Assembly (NCBI GenBank): GCA_910579265.1
Contig: CAJTTE010000022.1
Span: forward strand, 1 to 46,145
Direction of reading: 5' to 3'
Source of the DNA: an uncultured Ruminiclostridium sp.
Lineage (GTDB): Bacteria; Bacillota; Clostridia; Oscillospirales; Ruminococcaceae
Length of the DNA: 46,145 nt
A program made the position numbers and the translations under genes. The stretch's first letter is position 1. The number at the start of each line of letters is the position of its first letter. The notes beneath the pieces were generated by a model. That model was not told where the DNA came from. It did not search any database and saw only the letters and a list, made by a program, of their open reading frames with translations. Below are positions 1 to 7,883 of this stretch, piece after piece.

Positions 1-356
1 TTCTCCTGTTGAATTTTTAAAAAATTTTGTCCAATATCATTGACAAACCTACAATATTAAAAAAATTTTATTTTTTTTGAAAAATTTATTTTCATAAGAT
101 CAGAATGTATAAAAAATCTTTGTATGACCTCTCACGATAACCGAAGTAAATATAGCTCTAAAGCCATATCTCATTTGCCGGAACGGATCATGTATATTAA
201 GGCGGCACTGCCTTACGCCTATGCCGCATATCCGTGTTTTTTCTGCCGCTTTATCCAGATTTCGCTTGCAGTATGTCAGTCTTAAGATGCTTGATATGTT
301 TAATCCGGCAAAATCGATTGCGCAATAGTACGTCATAAGCTATGCGGTGTTGCTTT
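1..356. other. Gene-free left edge
   Basis: No convincing gene is visible. Short open frames on the minus strand (for example 100-336) have no ribosome site or recognisable motif. The first 90 bases are very A/T rich. The stretch ends at the left end of the repeat at 357-518. It lies downstream of nrdD in the minus-strand reading direction, so it could hold gene remnants displaced by the repeat, but I could not identify any. Confidence 0.4.
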
Positions 357-518
357 AGAGCCTGTTTAGCATCTCTCAGCATGCATTTTGCTTGCACCTT
401 TTGTGTATTTCTTCGTTGATTTTTCTTGATGTACATCAAGTACGACTGCGAAAAATCGCCTCGAAATACGCAAGATCTGTTGCACAATCTACATACTTCA
501 AGATACTAAACAGGCTCT
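357..518. repeat. MITE-like repeat B, copy 1 (complete)
   Basis: This element of about 162 bp has near-perfect terminal inverted repeats. The left end reads AGAGCCTGTTTAGCATCT and the right end, reverse complemented, reads AGAGCCTGTTTAGTATCT. The outer 12 bases, GAGCCTGTTTAG, match exactly. The element is flanked by TTA on both sides, a possible 3-bp target duplication. There is no coding capacity, as expected for a non-autonomous MITE. Its right end lies about 10 bp past the nrdD stop codon, and a right-half copy is at about 30580-30671. Confidence 0.75.
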
Positions 519-528
519 TAAACAAAAA

Positions 529-2787
529 CTATTCCTTTATTCTTTCGATTCTCTCCTTGGAAACCGCATGCTCCTCCTCTCTGCGTCCGCATCTGGGACA
601 CACGTCTCCGATTATTCCAGTGTACCCGCAGATCGAGTCGCGGTCTACGGGATGATTTATAGAACCGTATCCGATGCCGGCCTCCTTCATACAGCGTATA
701 ACCTGTTCAAAAGCCTCAAGATTTTCAAGCGGATCTCCGTCCAATTCGATATAACTGATATGACCTGCATTGGTAAGGGCATGATACGGTGCTTCAAGCT
801 TTATCTTGCTGAATGCGTCTATTTTGTAATAAACGGGGATATGGAATGAATTGGTATAATATTCCCTATCGGTAATTCCCTTTATTTCTCCGAAACGCTT
901 CTGGTCTTTTCTGATAAAGGTTCCGGAAAGACCCTCTGCCGGAGTGGCGAGAAGAGAAAAATTCATCCCTGTTTTAGCGCTTTCCTCGTCCATACGCTGT
1001 CTCATCCTGGTAACGATACGAAGGCCGAGCTCCTGTGCCTCTGAGCTTTCGCCGTGATGAACACCGATAAGAGCCTTCAGGCACTCTGCCAGTCCTATAA
1101 AGCCCATGGATAACGTACCATGCTTTAATATCTCCTCAATACTGTCATCCGTACCAAGCTTATCCGAATCTATCCAGACACCCTGACCCATAAGGAACGG
1201 ATAATTGCGGACCTTCTTTTGTGCCTGTATTTTATACCGATACTTAAGCTGCTCTATAACAAGGTTCATTTTATCCTCCAGCAGCTCAAAGAACTTCACC
1301 ACATCACGTTCTGCCAGAATAGCGAGCCTTGGAAGATTTACGGATGTAAAGCTGAGATTTCCCCTTCCGCATACGATCTCACGTTGCGGATCGTAAACGT
1401 TTCCTATGACACGTGTACGGCAGCCCATATAAGCGATCTCGGTATTGTAATCTCCCTCCTTGTAGTACTGAAGATTATAAGGCGCGTCAATAAAGGAAAA
1501 ATTAGGAAAAAGTCTTTTAGCGCTTACGCGGCATGCGAGCTTGAATAAATTATAGTTAGGTTCTCCCTCGTTATAATTGATCCCCTCTTTGACCTTGAAA
1601 ATATGTATTGGGAATATTGGAGTTTCACCGTTGCCAAGACCAGCTTCTTCGGCAAGAAGTATGTTCTTTATAACCATTTGTCCTTCAATGCTGGTGTCGG
1701 TTCCGTAATTTATCGAGCTGAATGGTGTCTGTGCTCCGGCGCGGCTGTTCATGGTATTAAGATTATGTACAAGGGCCTCCATAGCCTGATATGTGGCTCT
1801 GTCTGTTTCCTTGAAGCTCAGCTTCTTTGTAAATTCCTGAACATTAGACGCCAACTTTTCATCACCGAGAATCTCGTTAAGATAAACTCTTTCTCTTGCT
1901 CCGAAGCCGCACTTATCGGAAAGCTCCGGAACAATTCCTTCCGCTTCAAGAATATTCATATATGAATTAACGCTTTTTTCAATTTCCTCCGGATCGGTTC
2001 TTCCGGTTTTAAATCCTATGCCACGGATTATATTTTTCTTGTAAAGCTGCTTATATGTCTTTTTTACGCCTTCTGCCATGGCATAATCGAAGTTGGGTAT
2101 AGATTGACCGCCGTGCTGATCGTTCTGGTTACTCTGAATGGCGATACATGCCAGAGCCGAATAGCTGCCGATATTATTGGGCTCACGAAGATATCCGTGA
2201 CCGGTGGAAAATCCGTTTTTAAACAGCTTTATAAGATCGATCTGGCAGCATGTGGTGGTCAGAGTAAAAAAATCAAGATCGTGAATATGAATATCTCCGT
2301 CAATATGCGCCTTTGATTGCTCCGGTGGCAAAACATACATTTCATTGAATTGTTTTGCGCCCTCGGAACCGTACTTTAACATCGTTCCCATAGCCGTATC
2401 GCCGTCAATGTTGGCATTTTCACGCTTCATATCGCTTTCGATCGCAGGTTTGAAAGTCAGATCCTCATATATCTTCATAAGTCCGGTGTTCATTTCCCGA
2501 ATCCTTGTTCTGTCCGCGCGGTATAAAATATAAGCCTTTGCGGTTCTGGCGTGTCCGTTCTCCACCAGCACTTTTTCAACGGTATCCTGTACCTGCTCCA
2601 CCGTGGGAGGATTACTGCTGTCGAAGCTGCTTTTTTCAAGCATCTCACAAACCTTTTCGGCCAGTTCAACAGCTGATGAATAATCATTTCCCCCGACTGC
2701 TCTGGCCGCTTTATATATGGCGTCCGCTATCTTGTCCACACTGAATGGAGCCGTTCTTCCGTCTCGCTTTTGAATTTTAGTGATCAT
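529..2787 (-). CDS. nrdD: Anaerobic (class III) ribonucleoside-triphosphate reductase
   Basis: Reduces ribonucleoside triphosphates to dNTPs for DNA synthesis without oxygen, using a glycyl radical set by the activase NrdG. The 752-residue length is normal. Residues 1-95 form an ATP-cone (KIQKRDGRTAPFSVDKI), and the body is clearly NrdD-like. The C-terminus has a zinc-finger-like segment with Cys720, Cys730 and Cys733 (CGYTG, then CPRCG) and ends 17 residues later with ERIERIKE. From memory, many NrdD proteins continue here into an R-[IV]-x-G-Y-L glycyl-radical loop, which is absent; the only Gly-Tyr candidate is Gly721-Tyr722. The ATG follows AGGAAAGG. No nrdG is in the window. Transcription starts from a strong promoter at 2964-2992 with NrdR-like boxes. 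A repeat element begins about 10 bp after the stop. Confidence 0.93.
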   Translation of the reverse strand: MITKIQKRDGRTAPFSVDKIADAIYKAARAVGGNDYSSAVELAEKVCEMLEKSSFDSSNPPTVEQVQDTVEKVLVENGHARTAKAYILYRADRTRIREMNTGLMKIYEDLTFKPAIESDMKRENANIDGDTAMGTMLKYGSEGAKQFNEMYVLPPEQSKAHIDGDIHIHDLDFFTLTTTCCQIDLIKLFKNGFSTGHGYLREPNNIGSYSALACIAIQSNQNDQHGGQSIPNFDYAMAEGVKKTYKQLYKKNIIRGIGFKTGRTDPEEIEKSVNSYMNILEAEGIVPELSDKCGFGARERVYLNEILGDEKLASNVQEFTKKLSFKETDRATYQAMEALVHNLNTMNSRAGAQTPFSSINYGTDTSIEGQMVIKNILLAEEAGLGNGETPIFPIHIFKVKEGINYNEGEPNYNLFKLACRVSAKRLFPNFSFIDAPYNLQYYKEGDYNTEIAYMGCRTRVIGNVYDPQREIVCGRGNLSFTSVNLPRLAILAERDVVKFFELLEDKMNLVIEQLKYRYKIQAQKKVRNYPFLMGQGVWIDSDKLGTDDSIEEILKHGTLSMGFIGLAECLKALIGVHHGESSEAQELGLRIVTRMRQRMDEESAKTGMNFSLLATPAEGLSGTFIRKDQKRFGEIKGITDREYYTNSFHIPVYYKIDAFSKIKLEAPYHALTNAGHISYIELDGDPLENLEAFEQVIRCMKEAGIGYGSINHPVDRDSICGYTGIIGDVCPRCGRREEEHAVSKERIERIKE

Positions 2788-2823
2788 TTATAAATTTCCT
2801 TTCCTGTTTGAGAAGCAATTAAG

Positions 2824-2853
2824 CCTGATCTTTACAAAAGGATCAGGTTTTTT
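2824..2853 (+). terminator. Hairpin with T-tract in the nrdD leader, reading plus
   Basis: CCTGATC (2824-2830) and GATCAGG (2841-2847) form a 7-bp stem followed by six T on the plus strand. It would terminate plus-strand (antisense) transcription. For nrdD mRNA it is simply a leader hairpin about 35 nt before the start codon. Confidence 0.4.
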
Positions 2854-2927
2854 CCTCCGATACGGTAATATCCGCCTTATTTACTATCAGTCTTTTAAAG
2901 AGATTTTATCCGACGATATAATCAACT

Positions 2928-2992
2928 GCACAACATATAGTATTTTAAAAGCGAACAATATATATTATATTGCGTTTATCGGCTTTTGTCAA
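2928..2992 (-). promoter_or_regulatory. nrdD promoter with NrdR-like boxes
   Basis: Reading the minus strand, TTGACA (2987-2992), a 17-bp spacer and TATAAT (2964-2969) form a consensus sigma-A promoter. Two sequences resemble the NrdR box ACACTATATATTGTGT (consensus from memory). ATAATATATATTGTTC (2953-2968) overlaps the -10 and matches 12 of 16. ATACTATATGTTGTGC (2928-2943) lies just downstream and matches 13 of 16. NrdR represses ribonucleotide reductase genes from paired boxes. The spacing here, 25 bp centre to centre, is shorter than the usual about 31 bp, so the operator call is tentative while the promoter is solid. Confidence 0.6.
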
Positions 2993-3062
2993 TATAAAGC
3001 TTGAATATGACTTATCCAATTTTAAAGAACGGATTTTGTTTATATTAAACAAATCCGTTTTT

Positions 3063-3247
3063 GGGCGTATCTGAAAACGGAGCAAATTTGTACATTTTAA
3101 CTAAAAGCATCGCGATCTCAAGGAAAAAGCGGAGAAATACGAAGGTATCTCATAGTCATTCCTTTGGGATAGCTTAAGGCATTTTTTAACGGGGATAGCG
3201 GCCCCAATCAGCAGTAATTATACGATTTACGGCTTTTCAGATAGCCC
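3063..3247 (+). repeat. MITE-like repeat A, copy 1
   Basis: One of six dispersed copies. The left end is GGGCGTATCTGAAAA and the right end TTTTCAGATAGCCC, giving imperfect terminal inverted repeats built on TATCTGAAAA. Internal conserved blocks are GCGGAGAAATACGA and CCTTTGGGATA. It has no coding capacity and lies in the spacer between nrdD and ogt. Confidence 0.7.
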
Positions 3248-3525
3248 ATGGTTTCCTAATAATCCCCCCTCGTCTTGTAAACAGTGCTTCATCAGCTTCA
3301 TATGCCGGGTTAAAAAAATTCAAAATCCGCAAAACATGCCGTAAAACGGTAAATACGATAATCGACAACTTTAACGAACTTAAGATTAATCATAACCCAT
3401 CGTTTACTGACGACTGTATTGTTGACACAAAATCCCGATATAAATTCAAAAATATTTTTATATTCAAGCTTTTACGGTATCCGTATATATGATCGTTTTA
3501 TATTTTTTAACAAAATATCATGCCC
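3248..3525. other. Spacer without recognisable features
   Basis: A/T-rich spacer between repeat A copy 1 and the end of ogt. I see no open frame with a ribosome site, no strong hairpin and no promoter that I would defend. Confidence 0.4.
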
Positions 3526-4047
3526 TTACTTTTTAGGTATGTAAAATTTTGAAATATCTGTTTTTTCCAAAGCAAGCAGCTGTATTTTTCTTTCGATACC
3601 GCCTGCATAGCCCGTAAGGCTTCCGTTTGTACCGACAACCCTGTGACACGGTATAATCAATGAGATGGCATTGTGTCCCACCGCGCCGCCAACCGCTTGT
3701 GCGGACATTCTTGAAAGACCCCTCCGAGTTGCTATATTGTCTGCAATTTGACCATAAGTCATAGTCTTACCATAGGGAATGTTAAGCATTATGTTCCATA
3801 CGGACCTGCGGAAAGGGGTCGTTTCCATTTTAAGCGGTGGCATAAAACCCGGATCCTTGCCGCCAAAATAAATGTCAAGCCATTCCTTCGTTTCTTTAAA
3901 AACGGGCAAAGCCCTTTCCTCATAACATTTAGGAAGTGTTAAACCAAAATACTTCTGTCCGTCAAACCATAATCCCGTAATTGCGTCGCCGTTGCTTGAA
4001 ACCGTAATTCCGCCAAGCGGTGAACGATAACGATAAATATATGTCAT
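3526..4047 (-). CDS. ogt: Methylated-DNA--protein-cysteine methyltransferase
   Basis: Direct-reversal DNA repair: moves the methyl group from O6-methylguanine in DNA onto its own active-site cysteine, a suicide reaction. The 173-residue protein has the diagnostic IIPCHRVVG motif with acceptor Cys134. It is followed by the usual G-S-L-T-G-Y-A-G-G segment and preceded by the helix-turn-helix region with PYGKTMTYGQIA (residues 91-102). An N-terminal ribonuclease-like domain fills residues 1-75. Length and domain order are normal for the Ogt/MGMT family. It stands alone: the nearest genes are more than 700 bp away on both sides, so it is probably monocistronic. Confidence 0.95.
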   Translation of the reverse strand: MTYIYRYRSPLGGITVSSNGDAITGLWFDGQKYFGLTLPKCYEERALPVFKETKEWLDIYFGGKDPGFMPPLKMETTPFRRSVWNIMLNIPYGKTMTYGQIADNIATRRGLSRMSAQAVGGAVGHNAISLIIPCHRVVGTNGSLTGYAGGIERKIQLLALEKTDISKFYIPKK

Positions 4048-4720
4048 AATTATACCTCAAATATGTGTTATAACTCTGAAACATTTTCCCGAAGATAACT
4101 AAGGATATACGGCCGTAGCCGCAATTTATTTCTCGAAGCCGTTGGCAAATTTTCCTGTACTGTAGTCATACCGCCAAAATAAGCCGTCCTGCCTCGTTTT
4201 CCGGCTTTTATGTACAATGTACAAGCGTTTTTATCCGAACAATAAAGAATTTAAAACGTTCAAAGCGGATATTCCTTATGAATATCAAGCTTTTTTAAAT
4301 TACTTACTCCTACTATGCTTAATTTGAATATTATCATGTTTTTTCCTTTGTCCGCTGTCTGAAACAATAAGATTATTTTTACAGTCCGATATGTTGCAAT
4401 ATTGGCAAACTTATTTTCGTGCTCAACGGCATTCCCGTTTACCTGCAAATCATTACCGCCATTATTCTTATTAACTACTGTTCGGCATTCATTAGACCCG
4501 TCCGGTGCCTGATTTTACAACAGCCCTTTAATATCCCGCCGGTTAATAAAAACAATCGATAACACACGGCACTTTAGTATAACCGCTGTATTTAGATACT
4601 GCCCGATCCCTTTTTATTTATAAACTTATTTAAAGTCAGACATTTCATTATGATGGCCGTAAAAATATGAAGGATATGATTTGATTATAAGCTTCTATAA
4701 TCCATTATGCATTTGTTTAA
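4048..4720. other. Long intergenic spacer
   Basis: About 670 bp upstream of ogt. No open frame here has a plausible start and composition; a 62-codon minus-strand frame at 4260-4448 lacks any family resemblance. The stretch ends at repeat A copy 2. Confidence 0.35.
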
Positions 4721-4892
4721 GGCGTATCCAAAACAAATTTGTACATTTACGCTAAAGCGCGGAGATTTTAAAAAAACGGAAACATACAAAGATATTTCGT
4801 TGCTATCCCTTTGGGATAACTATCGGCATTTGACAACACGGACAGCGTCCGCTGTTAGTAGAGATTCGGCATTTAGCGGCTTTTCAGATACC
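4721..4892 (+). repeat. MITE-like repeat A, copy 2
   Basis: Left end GGCGTATCCAAAACAAATTT, right end GGCTTTTCAGATACC, with the internal block CCCTTTGGGATAACTATCGG shared with copies 4, 5 and 6. It is somewhat diverged from copy 1 and non-coding. It lies in the 1.2-kb gap between ogt and the SGNH operon. Confidence 0.65.
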
Positions 4893-5284
4893 TATAGTAT
4901 GATCATATCTTTTTCCGGTCTTCCCGGTATCTTCCCTATAACTGCTTTAATCCGCATATATTACTTGTCTATGATATTTTGCTGTAAATGCTATAGCCAT
5001 CTGAAGCTCGCCTTTCTTGATACGGCAAATCCAAGGGATACATTTTTCCCTTTCAATATATCTGCCGAGCTTGTGTCATCCAGTATACAATTGTAAGCAC
5101 ATACCATACATGCAATTGCATTTAGTGTGCGACAAACTTCGATTGTCATTTATTCGAATGTGTTCTTTTGGTGCTGTGATATGGCTGCTAAGCCTATCCT
5201 CTATTATACCCAATGGGAGGACCTTTCTTTTATTTTAAGGTCTTTATTCCATAGCTTCAAGCGATATTTTTTTGCTGAAGCTAT

Positions 5285-5318
5285 AATAAAAACCGCAGTC
5301 GTTACAGCCTGACTGCGG
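5285..5318 (-). terminator. Terminator of the SGNH/DUF4358 operon
   Basis: CCGCAGTC (5293-5300) and GACTGCGG (5311-5318) form a perfect 8-bp stem with a 10-nt loop. Read on the minus strand it is followed by TTTTTTAT. It lies 18 bp beyond the stop of the 5336-5707 gene. Confidence 0.85.
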
Positions 5319-5335
5319 CTTAAATATTTCCCGAC

Positions 5336-5707
5336 TCAAAAAAAACTGAACTCCCCGCCCAAAGCATGATAATGATTCCACATGAACGCTGCCGCTAAAA
5401 TAATATTAAATCCTGTGCAGCCAAGCATATAGATCAATCTCGATTTTCTCTTATTCAAAAACGTAGCGGTAAGAAAACCTATCCATATACACGAGGCCAT
5501 AACGGCAATAAGTATAGTCCAAACCGCAATAACAAAAGTAAATTCTATGTCCAAAACGAACATACAAAACGGTTTGGCTACAGCATTTACCGCCGGCAGC
5601 AGTATAAGCGGCAAAGTAGCCAGAGCCCAGTTTTTCCTTTTCGATCTGACAAGACCAAGAGCCACTATTAAAAGCAGCATGGTAATAATAAAGCTTTCTC
5701 CTATCAA
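5336..5707 (-). CDS. Small integral membrane protein of unknown function
   Basis: Not a family I recognise. The 123 residues are dominated by about four hydrophobic segments (roughly 5-20, 27-52, 57-84 and 91-112), with short basic loops (RSKRKNW, NKRKSR) that suggest a polytopic inner-membrane protein. The chosen start is TTG at 5705-5707, because AAAGAGAGG lies a good distance upstream; an alternative is the in-frame ATG at residue 10. It is the last gene of a minus-strand set behind the SGNH hydrolase and DUF4358 lipoprotein, 81 bp after the latter, and ends at a strong terminator. A role with those envelope proteins is inferred from context only. Confidence 0.6.
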   Translation of the reverse strand: MIGESFIITMLLLIVALGLVRSKRKNWALATLPLILLPAVNAVAKPFCMFVLDIEFTFVIAVWTILIAVMASCIWIGFLTATFLNKRKSRLIYMLGCTGFNIILAAAFMWNHYHALGGEFSFF

Positions 5708-5788
5708 AAGCCGCCGCCTCTCTTTCCGGTTCGTTTCTGTATAATGTATACCGACTCCCTAACAGAATTATTCCCAAGACAAAAGTCT

Positions 5789-6328
5789 TTATCCCGCCAG
5801 CTTTTCGTCGGCTATGCTCTTTGCTTTTTCATTATCGGAGACCGCAAGAAGAACTGCATAATTTCCCTTTGAAAAAACAATCGAATTTTCAAGTTTATAC
5901 ATTTCTTTGGGGGTATAGTCCTTAAATATTTTACTTTGAGAGTCAATCCTTGCTTTAAGAGCTTCTTCACCGTTTTTAGCATCGGCCGCACTCTTAAATT
6001 TTATAACCGCTATTTCATCGGGATACGCTCCTGAGCCGCAAAGGCAAAAAGCTGCGCTTTCAACCTTAGATGTATCAAGCTTGCCATAATAGGTTGCCAG
6101 TTCGCTTTGATCCTTTTCGACAGCAGAAGTTATGCTGACCTGAGCAAGAATAGCTTTAACCACATCCGAGGGCGCAATATCGGTTTGAGGTGCATCGCCG
6201 CTCTCTGATGAAGAAACATCGCTGCTTTGCGTTCCCTGCTGTCCGCTGTTTGAATCACATCCTGCAAAAAGCATTAAGGAAACCGCCGTCAATAAAGCAA
6301 CCTTCTTTAAAAATCTTTTAAAATCCAT
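5789..6328 (-). CDS. DUF4358-type lipoprotein
   Basis: Predicted surface lipoprotein of 179 residues. The signal peptide (residues 1-23) ends in the lipobox LMLFAGC, so Cys24 would be lipidated and the protein anchored outside the membrane. A Ser/Gly/Gln-rich linker (24-50) is followed by a compact domain with the DUF4358 pattern (VVKAILAQV, KVESAAFCLCGSGAYPDEI, AVIKFKSAADA). From memory, DUF4358 genes occur in Clostridia beside SGNH hydrolases and MBOAT-type acyltransferases, suggesting a part in acylation of an envelope polymer, but no MBOAT gene is here. It lies 26 bp after the SGNH gene in the same operon. Confidence 0.75.
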   Translation of the reverse strand: MDFKRFLKKVALLTAVSLMLFAGCDSNSGQQGTQSSDVSSSESGDAPQTDIAPSDVVKAILAQVSITSAVEKDQSELATYYGKLDTSKVESAAFCLCGSGAYPDEIAVIKFKSAADAKNGEEALKARIDSQSKIFKDYTPKEMYKLENSIVFSKGNYAVLLAVSDNEKAKSIADEKLAG

Positions 6329-6354
6329 TTTAACGTTCCTTTCTTTTTATGTTC

Positions 6355-7194
6355 TTAATTTAAGGTTTTTTCAATATAACCGAGCACGGCAATATAAGTA
6401 TTTCCCAGGAAATGAAGGCCATCCTCCTCCGCGTACTTAACGTCGAAATATCCGTCTTTATCCTTTAGCATGGAAGATATGTCTATGAAAGTATATCCGC
6501 CCGGAGTTACCTTTGATTTAAGCTCCGAATTGTATTTGTTTACCTTATCCATGGTTTCCTTGCCCTCCGATTCATGAGCCTTTGTGACCGGCGGAATGGA
6601 GACTATACATATCTTTGCGGTTGGGCAGGCCATTTCCAAAGCCTCAATAAGCTCGAGCATTTTTGATGTCATATAGGAGCTGTCCAAAAATGCCAAGCCG
6701 TTGGTTCCAAGCATTATATAAATATTCCTCGGCTGCATGGCAGAAGCTTTTTCTATACATGTAACACCGTCTATTTCTTTGTTGAGGGCACTTTCGGGAT
6801 TGAGCCCGACCTCCGCAAAAACATTTTTAATATCAAGGTATTGGTATAGATAAAAACCTGTGGATATACTGTCCCCGATAAAAAGGTCGTTAGAAAAATA
6901 TTCTTTATTGTATGTTACGGGCAAGGAAACGACATCCGACGTATCGGATGGAGAAGTAACCGGCGCATCAGTTATATCGGTAAGAGTCGTTGTTATCTGA
7001 GTTTCCTCATTGACCGTATCTGAAGGCTCTGTCTTGGCGGTAGTCGTGACCGTGGCGTCGGCACGGTCATTTACCGTATCCTCCTTCATATGAAGGTATA
7101 TCAAAACAATAAGCAATATGATGATACCGACAATAACTATGTTAAGGGCAACGATAGCCATCGAAAGCCCATTTATCTTTTTTTTCTTTGCCAA
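6355..7194 (-). CDS. Membrane-anchored SGNH/GDSL-type hydrolase
   Basis: Likely esterase or O-acyl-modifying enzyme acting outside the membrane. The 279 residues begin with a basic stretch and one membrane helix (about 11-35), followed by a Thr/Asp-rich linker (36-95) that would cross the cell wall. The catalytic domain shows the SGNH blocks: FIGDSISTGF (nucleophile Ser), a Gly-containing block, MLGTNG (block III Asn) and DGLHF near the C-terminus (Asp and His). It is first in an operon with the DUF4358 lipoprotein and the small membrane protein, with its own consensus promoter at 7230-7258. The substrate is unknown; cell-wall or exopolysaccharide acetyl groups are plausible. Confidence 0.8.
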   Translation of the reverse strand: MAKKKKINGLSMAIVALNIVIVGIIILLIVLIYLHMKEDTVNDRADATVTTTAKTEPSDTVNEETQITTTLTDITDAPVTSPSDTSDVVSLPVTYNKEYFSNDLFIGDSISTGFYLYQYLDIKNVFAEVGLNPESALNKEIDGVTCIEKASAMQPRNIYIMLGTNGLAFLDSSYMTSKMLELIEALEMACPTAKICIVSIPPVTKAHESEGKETMDKVNKYNSELKSKVTPGGYTFIDISSMLKDKDGYFDVKYAEEDGLHFLGNTYIAVLGYIEKTLN

Positions 7195-7229
7195 GCTGCA
7201 AATCCCCTTTTTCTTTTTGTTTCCATTTT

Positions 7230-7258
7230 ATTATACACGCTTCACGTCTCTAAGTCAA
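7230..7258 (-). promoter_or_regulatory. Sigma-A promoter of the SGNH operon
   Basis: On the minus strand: TTGACT (7253-7258), 17-bp spacer, TATAAT (7230-7235). The leader to the SGNH start codon is about 30 nt and includes the ribosome site AAAGGGG. Confidence 0.8.
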
Positions 7259-7394
7259 GAAACCGTTTGTTTTTTCATAAAAATTTAAGAATTATGAAGC
7301 CTGTATTCAGGATTATAGCCATCAATTCGCTTATAACCATCATTTTCTTCTTTTAACAATACCTTCTTTACTTCAAAAAAATTACAAAAATGTC

Positions 7395-7426
7395 TTGAAT
7401 TTTCCTTGTACATAGTGTATTATAAT
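7395..7426 (+). promoter_or_regulatory. Promoter for the DUF896 gene pair
   Basis: TTGAAT (7395-7400), 17 bp, TATTAT (7418-7423). An overlapping TATAAT (7421-7426) offers an alternative -10. The leader to the DUF896 start at 7668 is about 240 nt. It holds no gene and no terminator that I can see. Confidence 0.55.
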
Positions 7427-7667
7427 TACAGAATAAAATTTTTCGTGCAAAGTGCAGCTATTTATATAAAGACAATATCACAGTAAAAATACATTGTGCG
7501 ACTTAATAAGATTAATGCTGATTTTAAATGTAATTGCATAAACGCTTTTATATTGATAACAACAATGAAATAACAGCGGTTATCCCGGCAATAAAACATA
7601 AGACAGCGCTTTAACCGCGTCAATATAACATTTAGGTTGCTCAAAAATCATTGTACGAGGTATTTTA

Positions 7668-7883
7668 ATGGAAAAAGATAAAATTCAGCGCATAAATTTT
7701 CTCGCCGCAAAATCAAAATCTTCAGGATTGACAGAAGATGAAAAAAAGGAACAGCAGGAATTACGTAACGAATATCGCGAGTGTTTTCGGAAAAATATAT
7801 TGGATCAGCTGGACAACACATATTATATTGACGGAAACGGAAATAAAACCAAGCTTAAAATGAGAAAGGAGCGTGCGAAATGA
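7668..7883 (+). CDS. DUF896 (YnzC-like) small cytoplasmic protein
   Basis: A 71-residue helical-hairpin protein of the DUF896/YnzC family. It shows the family pattern INFLAAKSKSSGLTEDEKKE followed by QQELRNEYRECFRKNI. In Bacillus these small proteins are LexA/SOS-associated or of unknown role; nothing here defines the function. Residues 50-71 are a charged tail. The start follows the AGGTAT run before ATG at 7668. The stop overlaps the next start by 4 bp (ATGA at 7880-7883), implying translational coupling with the kinase-like gene. Confidence 0.8.
   Translation: MEKDKIQRINFLAAKSKSSGLTEDEKKEQQELRNEYRECFRKNILDQLDNTYYIDGNGNKTKLKMRKERAK

Noticed and set aside
100..336. Minus-strand frame with RICGIG, resembling a glycyl-radical motif lost from nrdD
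   Set aside because: The tyrosine is missing, the surrounding residues do not match NrdD, and it lies beyond repeat B without a clean reading path. Probably chance.
4707..5096. 129-codon open frame
   Set aside because: It largely overlaps repeat A copy 2, and its translation follows the repeat rather than a protein; no ribosome site.
5017..5312. Two overlapping small plus-strand frames before the SGNH operon terminator
   Set aside because: Composition is Leu/Phe/Cys-rich, with no ribosome site, and one runs through the terminator hairpin.
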